In this document: piece after piece, positions 1 through 5,828 of the stretch
How positions within the stretch are numbered: position 1 is the stretch's first letter
Layout: every line of letters begins with the position of its first letter
Translations under genes and position numbers: made by a program
From: Planctomycetota bacterium
GTDB taxonomy: Bacteria > Planctomycetota > Phycisphaerae > UBA1845
DNA: 6,074 bases
Direction: 5' to 3'
Assembly: GCA_024278775.1 (NCBI GenBank)
Contig: JAJRSP010000121.1
Coordinates: forward strand, 1-6,074
The notes under the pieces: generated by a model
Database searches by the model: none
What the model saw: only the letters and a program-made list of their open reading frames with translations
Told to the model about the DNA's origin: nothing

Positions 1-1
1 G

Positions 2-295
2 ACGGGGCGGTTTCTCTCTGCACAGGAGGCGTTCGAGGCGGGACTTGTCACCAAGGTGGTCTCCAAAGAGCGATGCCTGGCCGAGGCGATGGCGCTGGCC
101 GCGACAATCGCCACCATGCCGCCGTTGGCGCTGAAGGCCGCGAAGGAGGCGATCCTGGCGGTGGATGATATGTCGCTCACAGCCGGGCTGGATTTCGAGC
201 GTCGGTTGTTCTACTCGCTGTTCGCGACAGAGGATCAGACCGAGGGCATGACGGCGTTCCAAGAAAAACGACGACCAACATTCAAAGGTAAGTAG
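2..295 (+). CDS. Enoyl-CoA hydratase/isomerase (crotonase family), C-terminal part
   Basis: Only the last 97 residues are in the window; the frame is open from base 2 and ends at TAG 293-295. The visible part opens with TGRFLSAQEAFEAGLV, the crotonase segment in which the enzyme's C-terminal half begins (typically TG..sA.eA...GLV). It ends with EGMTAFQEKRRPTFKGK, matching the family's C-terminal EGm.AFleKR.P.F.G signature. The family hydrates or isomerises enoyl-CoA thioesters in the cytoplasm through an oxyanion hole, but the residues forming that hole and the catalytic acids lie upstream of the window, so the substrate cannot be read here. Fifteen bases separate it from the next gene, a PaaG-like crotonase, so the two are probably one operon. 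By analogy with paaF-paaG order it could be a PaaF-type 2,3-dehydroadipyl-CoA hydratase, but that rests on context alone. The GTG at 56 is an internal Val codon, not a start. Confidence 0.9.
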   Translation, partial: TGRFLSAQEAFEAGLVTKVVSKERCLAEAMALAATIATMPPLALKAAKEAILAVDDMSLTAGLDFERRLFYSLFATEDQTEGMTAFQEKRRPTFKGK

Positions 296-300
296 CGGAG

Positions 301-307
301 AAAGGAG
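301..307 (+). promoter_or_regulatory. Shine-Dalgarno AAAGGAG of the PaaG-like gene
   Basis: AAAGGAG lies only 3 bases before ATG 311 but 9 bases before the in-frame GTG at 317. The usual gap is about 5-9 bases, so GTG 317 may be the real start. The protein would then begin (M)SDSNSILIDEKNG and lose only two residues. Confidence 0.55.
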
Positions 308-310
308 TCG

Positions 311-1114
311 ATGCTCGTGTCTGACAGTAATAGCATACTGATTGACGAAAAGAACGGCATTCGCACGATCACACTGAATCGCCCGGACGTGCTCAACGCG
401 TTTGACCAGGAGATGTTGGAAACGCTGGTGAAGTCGGTGCGTGATGCCGCGAAGGACAAGGGCGTGCGATGCCTGGTGATGACCGGTGCCGGGCGTGCGT
501 TTTGCAGCGGACAAGACCTCGCCGAGGTGGCCGACAAGTACAAGAGCGACGAGCCGATCGAGTTGGGCCGTCATCTCCGAAAACTCTACAACCCGATGAT
601 CGTAAAACTCCGCACGATGGAGAAGCCGGTGATCGGTGCCATCAACGGCGTGGCGGCCGGTGCCGGGTGCAGCCTGGCGCTGGCCTGCGATATTCGCATC
701 GTGGCCGAATCGTCCAGCTTGATCGAGGCGTTTATTCACGTTGGCTTGGCTCCCGATTGCGGCAGCACGTTCATGCTTCCGCGTCTCGTGGGGCTGGGGC
801 GTGCGTTGGAGTTGGCATGTACCGGCCGTAAGGTGAAAGCCGATGAGGCGCTTCAGTTGGGCCTGGTGAATCGCGTAGTGCCGGATGGAGAATTGGCGAC
901 GGCAGCGGGAGAGTTGGCCGCTCGTCTTGCGGCGATGCCGGCGAAGGGAATCGGGCTGACCAAACGGCTCATGAACATGTCCTGGACGGCCGACCTCGAA
1001 ACGCAGTTAGATTTTGAGGCTCAGTGTCAGACCACGGCCGGACAGACGCACGACCACCGCGAGGGCGTCGTCGCTTTTCTCGAAAAGCGAAAGCCCATTT
1101 TTGACGGCGTATAG
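311..1114 (+). CDS. paaG: PaaG-like enoyl-CoA hydratase/isomerase (crotonase family)
   Basis: This complete crotonase of 267 residues is about the usual 260 for the family. Visible motifs are NRPDVLNAF (23-31), FCSGQDL (64-70, first oxyanion-hole loop), INGVAAGAGCSLAL (111-124, second oxyanion-hole loop), GLAPDCGST (145-153) and the C-terminal EGVVAFLEKRKPIFDG. It lacks the two catalytic Glu of classical hydratases. Instead it has the Asp of the PDCG motif (D149), matching the catalytic Asp of E. coli PaaG, which has IPDCGGT there. PaaG isomerises ring-1,2-epoxyphenylacetyl-CoA to oxepin-CoA and also shifts double bonds in later intermediates of phenylacetate breakdown. The motif and the FYNP/LYNP-type segment (93-96) favour this assignment, but other isomerase subgroups share them. 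ATG 311 or GTG 317 may be the start; the latter has better ribosome-binding spacing. It follows another crotonase gene closely and is probably co-transcribed with it. Confidence 0.82.
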   Translation: MLVSDSNSILIDEKNGIRTITLNRPDVLNAFDQEMLETLVKSVRDAAKDKGVRCLVMTGAGRAFCSGQDLAEVADKYKSDEPIELGRHLRKLYNPMIVKLRTMEKPVIGAINGVAAGAGCSLALACDIRIVAESSSLIEAFIHVGLAPDCGSTFMLPRLVGLGRALELACTGRKVKADEALQLGLVNRVVPDGELATAAGELAARLAAMPAKGIGLTKRLMNMSWTADLETQLDFEAQCQTTAGQTHDHREGVVAFLEKRKPIFDGV

Positions 1115-1222
1115 GCCGAAGCCTCTCGCCTGATCCATAGAGGACAAAAACGACAGCAAGCCGGCTCTGCGCTACCTGTCGCATCGCCCTGTGATCATAA
1201 TAGGATACCGCGGATCCATAGC

Positions 1223-1525
1223 TCAATCCGTGACGTTGGCGAACATCATGTGTATCAGATCACCGGCGAAACCCATGACATCTTTGGCGGCCGCCTTGCC
1301 CTCGTCGCTACCCAGCGCGGCGAACATGGCCTCTTTGTTCTCGAAACACATCTCAGCCATCATGTAGTACTTCGGCTCCCCACCGGGCGAACCGAACATC
1401 CGCGACACTTCCAGCTTTTTCAGCCCGGGCATCTTCTGCGCGAGCGGCGCGTGTATCTCCCGGTAATGTTTCTCAAACGCATCGACATCCGCAGGTTTCT
1501 TATAGAGTGCTACGAGTTTCACCAT
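1223..1525 (-). CDS. EthD-domain small protein
   Basis: This 100-residue protein matches the EthD family, which folds as a dimeric alpha/beta barrel. Visible features are the first strand MVKLVALYKKP, the HYREIHAPLAQKMPGLKKLEV block (20-40, with the H..HaPL histidines H20 and H25), the PKYYMMAEMCFENKEAMFAAL block (51-71) and the C-terminal FAGDLIHMMFANV. EthD was named from the ethyl tert-butyl ether degradation cluster of Rhodococcus, where it is required but has no assigned chemistry. Relatives often sit in clusters for aromatic or acyl-CoA breakdown. The start ATG (1525-1523) is preceded by AAAAGGAG (1543-1536 on this strand) at a 10-base gap. That site overlaps the last two codons of the upstream thioesterase gene, so translation is probably coupled. 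The family call is firm; the reaction is unknown. Confidence 0.9.
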   Translation of the reverse strand: MVKLVALYKKPADVDAFEKHYREIHAPLAQKMPGLKKLEVSRMFGSPGGEPKYYMMAEMCFENKEAMFAALGSDEGKAAAKDVMGFAGDLIHMMFANVTD

Positions 1526-1531
1526 GTGCCA

Positions 1532-1930
1532 CTAACTCCTTTTGATATATTGATCCAATTCTGTCTTGCTCATCACAACCTGAACTTGCTTCCCGCGAGC
1601 GAGCAGCCGGTCGCCGTCGTAGGCATTCACCTCACAGACAACCCTCGGGTGCGCACCGGCCGTTACCTCTTGCAACTCGGCCACGATCCGCACGGTCCGA
1701 CCCACTGGACACGGGGCCAGGTGGTCAATGCTCAAATGCGCCCCGATGCCCTCCTCGTCCGGTTCGAGATAATCTACCAGGACCATCCGGGCCGCCAGCT
1801 CAAAATGATGCGCCACCGACCACGTCGAATAGACCCGATGGACCACCACCCCGTCAAACGCCGGGCACATCGCCTCCGTAACCGTGACGGACAGCTCGCG
1901 GAGGATTCCTGGCTCAAATCCCGTCTTCAT
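1532..1930 (-). CDS. FlK-like hotdog acyl-CoA thioesterase
   Basis: The 132-residue protein resembles fluoroacetyl-CoA thioesterase FlK of Streptomyces cattleya (139 residues) and its wider hotdog-fold family. The Thr-Glu-His catalytic set of FlK (T42, E50, H76) is kept with identical spacing: T36 in VYST, E44 in HHFELAA and H70 in SIDHLAPCPVG, so +8 and +26 from Thr to Glu and Glu to His. DYLEPDEE (53-60) matches the PYLEPGE loop, and the late strands read VVCEVNAYDGDRLLARG (98-112). It should hydrolyse small or unusual acyl-CoA thioesters in the cytoplasm; fluoroacetyl-CoA specificity is not implied. I chose ATG 1930, which has AAGG 5 bases upstream and gives the usual MKxGxEPG beginning. 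ATG 1948 (6 residues longer) is the alternative. The frame runs on to 2197, but that part lacks hotdog sequence and overlaps the divergent gene. The EthD gene follows 6 bases downstream as its operon partner. Confidence 0.85.
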   Translation of the reverse strand: MKTGFEPGILRELSVTVTEAMCPAFDGVVVHRVYSTWSVAHHFELAARMVLVDYLEPDEEGIGAHLSIDHLAPCPVGRTVRIVAELQEVTAGAHPRVVCEVNAYDGDRLLARGKQVQVVMSKTELDQYIKRS

Positions 1931-2036
1931 AGCCACCTTGAATGACATCTGCCCCGCGGATGAGGCTAAAAACAGCCGAGAAACCGCCTCCCGGAGCCGC
2001 CGGGGCCCACCGACGGTTGTGGGTAGTCTATCTGTA

Positions 2037-2073
2037 TCAGGAAAGTCGGAAAAGCCCCTGTTGACTTCCCTGA
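2037..2073. repeat. Imperfect inverted repeat, possible operator
   Basis: TCAGGAAAGTC (2037-2047) and GACTTCCCTGA (2063-2073) pair at 10 of 11 positions around a 15-base spacer. The repeat lies between the divergent thioesterase and exported-protein genes, and its right arm covers the candidate -35 box at 2061-2066. That placement suits a dimeric repressor site, but no regulator gene is present in the window to pair with it. It could also fold as an RNA hairpin in a thioesterase leader. Confidence 0.4.
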
Positions 2074-2087
2074 AATCAGCGTACAAT
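2061..2087 (+). promoter_or_regulatory. Candidate sigma-70-type promoter for the exported protein gene
   Basis: TTGACT (2061-2066) and TACAAT (2082-2087) are each close to the -35 and -10 consensus but are separated by 15 bases, shorter than the usual 16-18. Transcription from this -10 box would begin near 2093-2096, almost at the ATG at 2097. The mRNA would then be leaderless or nearly so, which fits the lack of a clear ribosome-binding site (only GGCGGG is present). Confidence 0.45.
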
Positions 2088-2096
2088 GGCGGGTCT

Positions 2097-2756
2097 ATGG
2101 CTATTCGACGGACATCAATGGCCTGTGCGTGGCTGGTGTGCGCGGTGACCGCTGCCCCCCGTGCCTCCGCGCAGGATATAATACCAGGCGCCGCCAAGGC
2201 GTGGCAGCTCGATATCGAGTTTGGAGATCCGCAGCGGATTTCGATTCGGTTGCCGGGTGCTGCCTCTCCAACAACCTATTGGTACGTAATCTATCGCGTC
2301 ACCAACAACACCGGGCGAGATGTCCAGTTCATGCCCTCGGCCCGATTGGTCACCGATACGCTCGACAAAATCAACGCCGGGGACAACATCCACCCCAACG
2401 TGTACCGACGGATTGCGGCGCTCCACAAGAAGGACTTCCCGTTCTTCGCCAAACCGAGCAAGGTCAGCGGACTGCTGCTTCAGGGGGAACAAAACGCCCG
2501 GAGCTCCGCGTGGGTATTTCGCCCTTTCGACGCTTCGGCCAACTCGTTCACGCTCTACATCAGCGGACTGAGCGGTTTGATTGACCGCATCCCAAACCCG
2601 GCATTCGACACGAAACGTCCGAACGATTCCAGCGACAACCCGCGTTCCTTCGTGCGGCGTTTGACGCTGGCCATCGAGTATTTGCTGCCGGGCGATGAGC
2701 AAACGCGGAAATCGGCCACCCCCATACGGCGAAACCGGAAGTGGGTCATGCGCTAA
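2097..2756 (+). CDS. Exported protein of unknown function, planctomycete-type
   Basis: The protein has 219 residues. Residues 1-25 look like a Sec signal peptide: RR at 4-5, a hydrophobic stretch at about 8-20 ([13 protein letters not shown]) and an ASA site with cleavage expected between A25 and Q26. The mature part has no membrane segment. Its most distinctive block is [19 protein letters not shown] (60-78), the pattern of a beta-sandwich domain in which an aromatic strand leads into a VTNNTG turn. It is followed by [23 protein letters not shown] (84-106). A second strand-rich part spans [20 protein letters not shown] (139-158), and the C-terminus is basic (RRNRKWVMR). I recall similar YWY.xYxVTNNTGxD proteins as common, uncharacterised planctomycete exported proteins, but cannot search for them here. 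The frame extends upstream to 1884, yet only ATG 2097 gives a signal peptide and follows the promoter-like pair; ATG 2118 (M8) is a weaker option. The gene is followed 87 bases later by rpmA on the same strand. Confidence 0.8.
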   Translation: MAIRRTSMACAWLVCAVTAAPRASAQDIIPGAAKAWQLDIEFGDPQRISIRLPGAASPTTYWYVIYRVTNNTGRDVQFMPSARLVTDTLDKINAGDNIHPNVYRRIAALHKKDFPFFAKPSKVSGLLLQGEQNARSSAWVFRPFDASANSFTLYISGLSGLIDRIPNPAFDTKRPNDSSDNPRSFVRRLTLAIEYLLPGDEQTRKSATPIRRNRKWVMR

Positions 2757-2808
2757 GCCGCCGTAGCGGATAGCCGGGGTACGGAACAAAACGACACTTG
2801 GATTGAGA

Positions 2809-2824
2809 CGGGGCACACGCCCCG
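2809..2824 (+). promoter_or_regulatory. Hairpin in the rpmA leader
   Basis: CGGGGC (2809-2814) and GCCCCG (2819-2824) form a perfect 6-bp stem with the 4-base loop ACAC. It ends just ahead of the AAAGGGAG ribosome-binding site of rpmA (2828-2835). There is no T-run after it, so it is not a typical terminator. It might affect translation of rpmA, but such GC stems also arise by chance in this base composition. Confidence 0.35.
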
Positions 2825-2843
2825 ACGAAAGGGAGTTGCTTCG

Positions 2844-3092
2844 ATGGCACATAAAAAAGGACAAGGTTCCACGCGAAACGGTCGCGACAGCAATCCGCAG
2901 TATCGCGGGGTCAAGCGATACGGCGGCGAGGTCGTCACGACGGGCACCATCATCATTCGCCAGTGTGGTACGCCGCACAAGGCAGGACATGGCGTCGGAC
3001 GCGGCAAAGACGACACGCTCTTCGCCCTACGCGACGGCGTGGTGAAATTCCGCGGGCGGCATGTCGACGTCGTCGCGCCACCGGCCAACTAA
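2844..3092 (+). CDS. rpmA: 50S ribosomal protein L27
   Basis: The 82-residue protein begins [20 protein letters not shown], the L27 N-terminal signature. That flexible N-terminal tail reaches towards the peptidyl-transferase centre of the large ribosomal subunit. The body keeps [10 protein letters not shown] (22-31), the TIIIRQCGT strand (35-43), [11 protein letters not shown] (52-62) and DGVVKF (64-69). Length is near the usual 80-90. It starts directly with MAHKK, with no cleavable N-terminal extension of the kind known in Firmicutes. [11 protein letters not shown] stands where GTKFHPGENVG is usual, so the central loop is divergent. GGGAG lies 8 bases before ATG 2844. The usual upstream neighbour rplU (L21) is absent; the gene before it is an unrelated exported protein, so it probably has its own promoter in the 87-base gap, though I could not identify one. 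obgE follows after 197 bases. Confidence 0.96.
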   Translation: MAHKKGQGSTRNGRDSNPQYRGVKRYGGEVVTTGTIIIRQCGTPHKAGHGVGRGKDDTLFALRDGVVKFRGRHVDVVAPPAN

Positions 3093-3289
3093 TCTACGAC
3101 GCGATTGCTTTTGTGGGGTCGGGTGGCACGGTCTGTGCCGGCGTGGCCATCATGTTCGACGCCCGAGGCGCTGGCACTGGGTCGCAGCACCGTGAGTCAT
3201 AAGTTTCTCGATAGACGGGGGTGGTCCCAGACCGCCCCTATTGCTTAGGCGATCGCGTGGCAGGTCACCATCATTGACGCGAGGGTACG
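3093..3289 (+). other. rpmA-obgE spacer with two hairpins
   Basis: This 197-base stretch has no convincing gene. It holds a 5-bp stem GGCAC/GTGCC around GGTCT (3125-3139) within a GTGGCAC...GTGCCGG context that looks like a dispersed repeat. It also holds a 9-pair stem with two G-U pairs, GGGGGTGGT (3217-3225) with ACCGCCCCT (3231-3239) around CCCAG. The second hairpin lacks a T-run, so it is not a strong terminator. GAGGG (3281-3285) is the obgE ribosome-binding site. Whether obgE is read from rpmA or from its own promoter here cannot be told. Confidence 0.35.
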
Positions 3290-4348
3290 ATGCTCGTTGA
3301 TAGAGCGGAAATCTACATCCGAGCGGGTAAGGGAGGTGACGGGTGCGCCAGTTTCCGGCGGGAGCGGTGTGTCCCCCGGGGCGGACCGGACGGCGGAGAC
3401 GGCGGAGACGGCGGCGCAGTCTACGCGGTCGCAAGCCCCCAGGTCGAAACGCTGCTTGACTTCGCCGGGCGTCACCATTGGATCGCGGAAAATGGACAGC
3501 CAGGTACCGGGAAGAAAAAATCCGGAAAAAACGGCGAAGACCTCATCATACACCTGCCGCAGGGTACGTTGATTTACGACCGGGACACAAACGTCCTTCT
3601 CAAGGATTTGTCGCAGGCCGGCGAGAAGGTCTGCATCGCCGAACCCGGGCGTGGCGGTCGGGGGAACGTCCACTTTGCACGGGCGACCCACCAAACCCCG
3701 CGTGAGTCGGAGCCCGGCACCCCGGGGACTGAGCGTTGGCTACGGCTTGAACTCAAACTCATGGCCGACGTCGGATTGGTGGGCCTGCCCAACGCCGGCA
3801 AGAGCACGCTGCTGTCTCGTTTGTCACACGCCACGCCCAAGATCGCCGATTACCCATTTACCACCCTCAGACCACAGCTCGGCATCGTGCAGCTATCCGT
3901 AGAACGTCGCTTTGTGATCGCCGACATCCCCGGGTTGATCGAGGGCGCTCACGAGGGTACGGGCTTGGGTTCACAGTTTCTCCGCCACATTGAGCGTACG
4001 CGGGTGATCGTGCATGTTATTGACGTGGCCGACGATTTCGCTGAGACCAAACCCGTAGAGGCTTACGAGACCATTCGACGCGAGCTAAGAGAGTACAGCG
4101 AGACGCTGGCCAACAAAACAGAAATCATCGTGGGCAACAAGACCGACTTACCCGGAGGTGAGGAAGCCGCGGCCACACTCGCCGAAGCCGTAGGCAAGAA
4201 AGTCTACCCCATCAGCGCTGTGGCCGGTCGGGGACTGTCCACCCTGCTCGAACAGCTCTGGCGTGACGTGCAAACCGCGAAAAACCCAGAGGTCGCCGAA
4301 GAGCCCGCTGCCGATCTACCGACACCGCCCCACAGGGAGCCGCTATGA
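3290..4348 (+). CDS. obgE: Obg-family ribosome-assembly GTPase
   Basis: The 352-residue protein has the full Obg layout. The glycine-rich Obg fold occupies about 1-158, with AGKGGDGCASFRRE (12-25), PRGGPDGGDGGDGG (29-42) and GRGGRGNVHFA (120-130). The G domain occupies about 160-330, with P-loop GLPNAGKST (165-173), G2 in DYPFTTLRP (187-195, switch Thr191/192), G3 DIPG (212-215), G4 NKTD (283-286) and G5 SA (309-310). It binds GTP and acts in maturation of the large ribosomal subunit, associating with 50S particles in the cytoplasm. The short tail after about 330 is acidic and proline-rich, so the C-terminal OCT domain of some Firmicutes Obg proteins is missing. ATG 3290 has GAGGG 4 bases upstream and starts MLVDRAEIYI, the expected beginning. 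Its stop overlaps the coaX start as ATGA (4345-4348), implying coupled translation. Confidence 0.97.
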   Translation: MLVDRAEIYIRAGKGGDGCASFRRERCVPRGGPDGGDGGDGGAVYAVASPQVETLLDFAGRHHWIAENGQPGTGKKKSGKNGEDLIIHLPQGTLIYDRDTNVLLKDLSQAGEKVCIAEPGRGGRGNVHFARATHQTPRESEPGTPGTERWLRLELKLMADVGLVGLPNAGKSTLLSRLSHATPKIADYPFTTLRPQLGIVQLSVERRFVIADIPGLIEGAHEGTGLGSQFLRHIERTRVIVHVIDVADDFAETKPVEAYETIRRELREYSETLANKTEIIVGNKTDLPGGEEAAATLAEAVGKKVYPISAVAGRGLSTLLEQLWRDVQTAKNPEVAEEPAADLPTPPHREPL

Positions 4349-5145
4349 TTCGCAAACTCAGAGATTACGACCCCGACGCGCCGATCATCGTTCTCGACAT
4401 CGGCAACACCAAAACCCACATCGCCACGTGGCACCACAACGAACTCCAAACACCTTTGGCGGTTGCCTCCGACGACGACAAGGCGGTCACGGACGCCATC
4501 CAGGCTCATCTCGACACCTCACCGGATCGCACCGTCGCCGCGGCGGTCATTAGCTCCGTCGTCGCCGAGGCCACAGAACGGGTCGCTAAGGTGGTGCAGC
4601 AGACGCTCGACTCCGATGCGTTGATCGTCGGCCACTCCATCCCGCTTCCGATGGATGTGGACGTCAAAGACGCCGGCGCGGTAGGTGTCGATCGCATCTG
4701 TGCCGCCTATGCCGCGTATGAAAAGCTCGAAACGGGCTGCACCGTCGTCGATTTTGGAACCGCCGTGACGGTCGACCTTGTCGACGACGAGGGCGCGTTT
4801 CTGGGGGGTGCCATTTTACCGGGGCTTGATTTGCAACTTCGGTCACTCCACGAACAAACGTCCGCCCTGCCTCTGGCCACGCCCTACGTGCCGGCACTGC
4901 CCTACGGCCGCAGCACGGAAGAAGCCATTCAGACGGGCGTCTGCCGAGGGCTGGCCGGTGCCGTACGGGCCTTGGTCGAAGGGTACGCGGCTCACCTGTG
5001 TCGCTGGCCGCAGACCATCGCGACAGGTGGTGATCTCGCGTTTATGAAAACTCATGTCGACTTTATTGATACCTTCGTGACCGACCTCACGTTACGCGGC
5101 ATCGGGCTTTCGTATACCAAACACCTGTCCGAACGGGGCGCATGA
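4345..5145 (+). CDS. coaX: Type III pantothenate kinase
   Basis: The 266-residue protein carries the CoaX motifs in order: DIGNT (18-22, phosphate-binding loop), GAVGVDR (111-117, matching the family's GADR pantothenate-site motif), VVDFGTAVTVD (134-144, second acidic motif with D136), GGAILPGL (154-161) and TGGD (227-230). It phosphorylates pantothenate with ATP in the first step of coenzyme A synthesis and belongs to the ASKHA superfamily. Type III enzymes need a monovalent cation and are not inhibited by CoA; those are family facts, not seen here. The N-terminus has about 12 extra residues (MIRKLRDYDPDAP) before the first strand, whereas most homologues begin almost at DIGNT. ATG 4345 has GGGAG just upstream within the obgE end and overlaps its stop. 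At the other end its TGA overlaps the next ATG at 5142. In GADR the Ala is Val here, a mild change. Confidence 0.94.
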   Translation: MIRKLRDYDPDAPIIVLDIGNTKTHIATWHHNELQTPLAVASDDDKAVTDAIQAHLDTSPDRTVAAAVISSVVAEATERVAKVVQQTLDSDALIVGHSIPLPMDVDVKDAGAVGVDRICAAYAAYEKLETGCTVVDFGTAVTVDLVDDEGAFLGGAILPGLDLQLRSLHEQTSALPLATPYVPALPYGRSTEEAIQTGVCRGLAGAVRALVEGYAAHLCRWPQTIATGGDLAFMKTHVDFIDTFVTDLTLRGIGLSYTKHLSERGA

Positions 5146-5828
5146 CTCCCGACCGTTCCACTCGGGCCATGTTGCTGACGCCGCCGGGTGCCGGCGCGAT
5201 CGGCGTCGTGCGGCTGGTCGGACCAGAGGCTGAAACGATCGCTCGAACCGTCTTCCGCGCGGCCGGAGAGGCGGATACCGGGCTTCAACTCAACCATCTT
5301 TATTACGGCACCTTTATCGTAGACGGCACCGTGATCGACGATGTCGTATGCAGCAAGATAGCACGTCACGGCGAAATCGCGGTAGACCTCTGCGCGCATG
5401 GCGGCGTGCGAATCATCGAGCGAATCCTCTCCGAGTTGGCGTCGCAAGGTGCCGAGGTCTTTACGTCCGCCTCACAAAATGATCCCTGCTGGCCGGTTGA
5501 TGACATGATCCAATACGAGGCGTCGGTCGCATTATCTTCGGTGCGTAGCGAGCGCGGCGTCAGATTTCTGGCTCGGCAGTATGCCGAACTCCCCGGTGTG
5601 ATTTCGGCAATCGCGGACACGGCCGAGACGGACCCGGACGCGGCGTGCGATCGCCTCTCCGCGCTCATCGCCCTATCCGGCGGCGCACACCGACTCATCA
5701 CCGGAGCCGCGGTGGCTCTGATCGGTCCGACCAACGCCGGTAAGTCGACGCTCTTCAACCGGCTCGTTGGCCGCCGCGCGGTGGTCGTCTCATCCACATC
5801 GGGCACGACCCGCGATTGGGTCCGCTAG
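5142..5828 (+). CDS. mnmE: MnmE/TrmE-like GTPase, truncated by an in-frame TAG
   Basis: The readable part has 228 residues and ends in the middle of a GTPase domain. Residues 10-27 (MLLTPPGAGAIGVVRLVG) match the MnmE N-terminal domain, as does CAHGGVRIIERIL (84-96). The G domain begins with P-loop GPTNAGKST (195-203) and switch I SGTTRDWVR (220-228). Canonical MnmE is about 450 residues; it joins MnmG to modify the wobble uridine of certain tRNAs. This one is divergent: the TGEDVVE segment before the HGG and the later RPGEFTxRAFxNGKxDLxQAEA block are not recognisable. It may therefore be an MnmE paralogue rather than the tRNA enzyme. TAG 5826-5828 aligns with the Glu after TTRDxxR in E. coli MnmE, and the frame stays coding beyond it. 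ATG 5142 overlaps the coaX stop. As it stands the product lacks G3-G5 and should not work as a GTPase. Confidence 0.8.
   Translation: MTPDRSTRAMLLTPPGAGAIGVVRLVGPEAETIARTVFRAAGEADTGLQLNHLYYGTFIVDGTVIDDVVCSKIARHGEIAVDLCAHGGVRIIERILSELASQGAEVFTSASQNDPCWPVDDMIQYEASVALSSVRSERGVRFLARQYAELPGVISAIADTAETDPDAACDRLSALIALSGGAHRLITGAAVALIGPTNAGKSTLFNRLVGRRAVVVSSTSGTTRDWVR

Noticed and set aside
1132..1221. Direct repeat GATCCATAG at 1132-1140 and 1213-1221
   Set aside because: Nine-base repeats are expected many times by chance in 6 kb, and nothing about the flanks suggests an insertion or attachment site.
1115..1222. Terminator between the convergent crotonase and EthD genes
   Set aside because: No GC stem followed by a T-run on either strand was found in the 108 bases.
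1250..1945. 231-residue + strand reading frame
   Set aside because: It is antisense to the EthD and thioesterase genes, both of which have clear family motifs, and its translation shows no recognisable domain.
1931..2197. N-terminal extension of the thioesterase frame to 221 residues
   Set aside because: The extra part has no hotdog-family sequence, overlaps the signal-peptide region of the divergent gene and would remove the control region. ATG 1930 (or 1948) gives the expected family length.
2115..2990. 291-residue - strand reading frame
   Set aside because: It is antisense to the exported protein gene and rpmA, is rich in Arg and Val as GC-rich shadow frames are, and has no motif.
3392..3415. 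Tandem GGCGGAGAC units within obgE
   Set aside because: They encode the conserved glycine-rich GGDGGDGG of the Obg fold, so protein constraint explains them.
5826..5828. TAG read as an amino acid (pyrrolysine or stop-codon reassignment)
   Set aside because: The two crotonase genes and the thioesterase gene in this window end at TAG in the expected place, so TAG is a normal stop here. A point change or base error is simpler.
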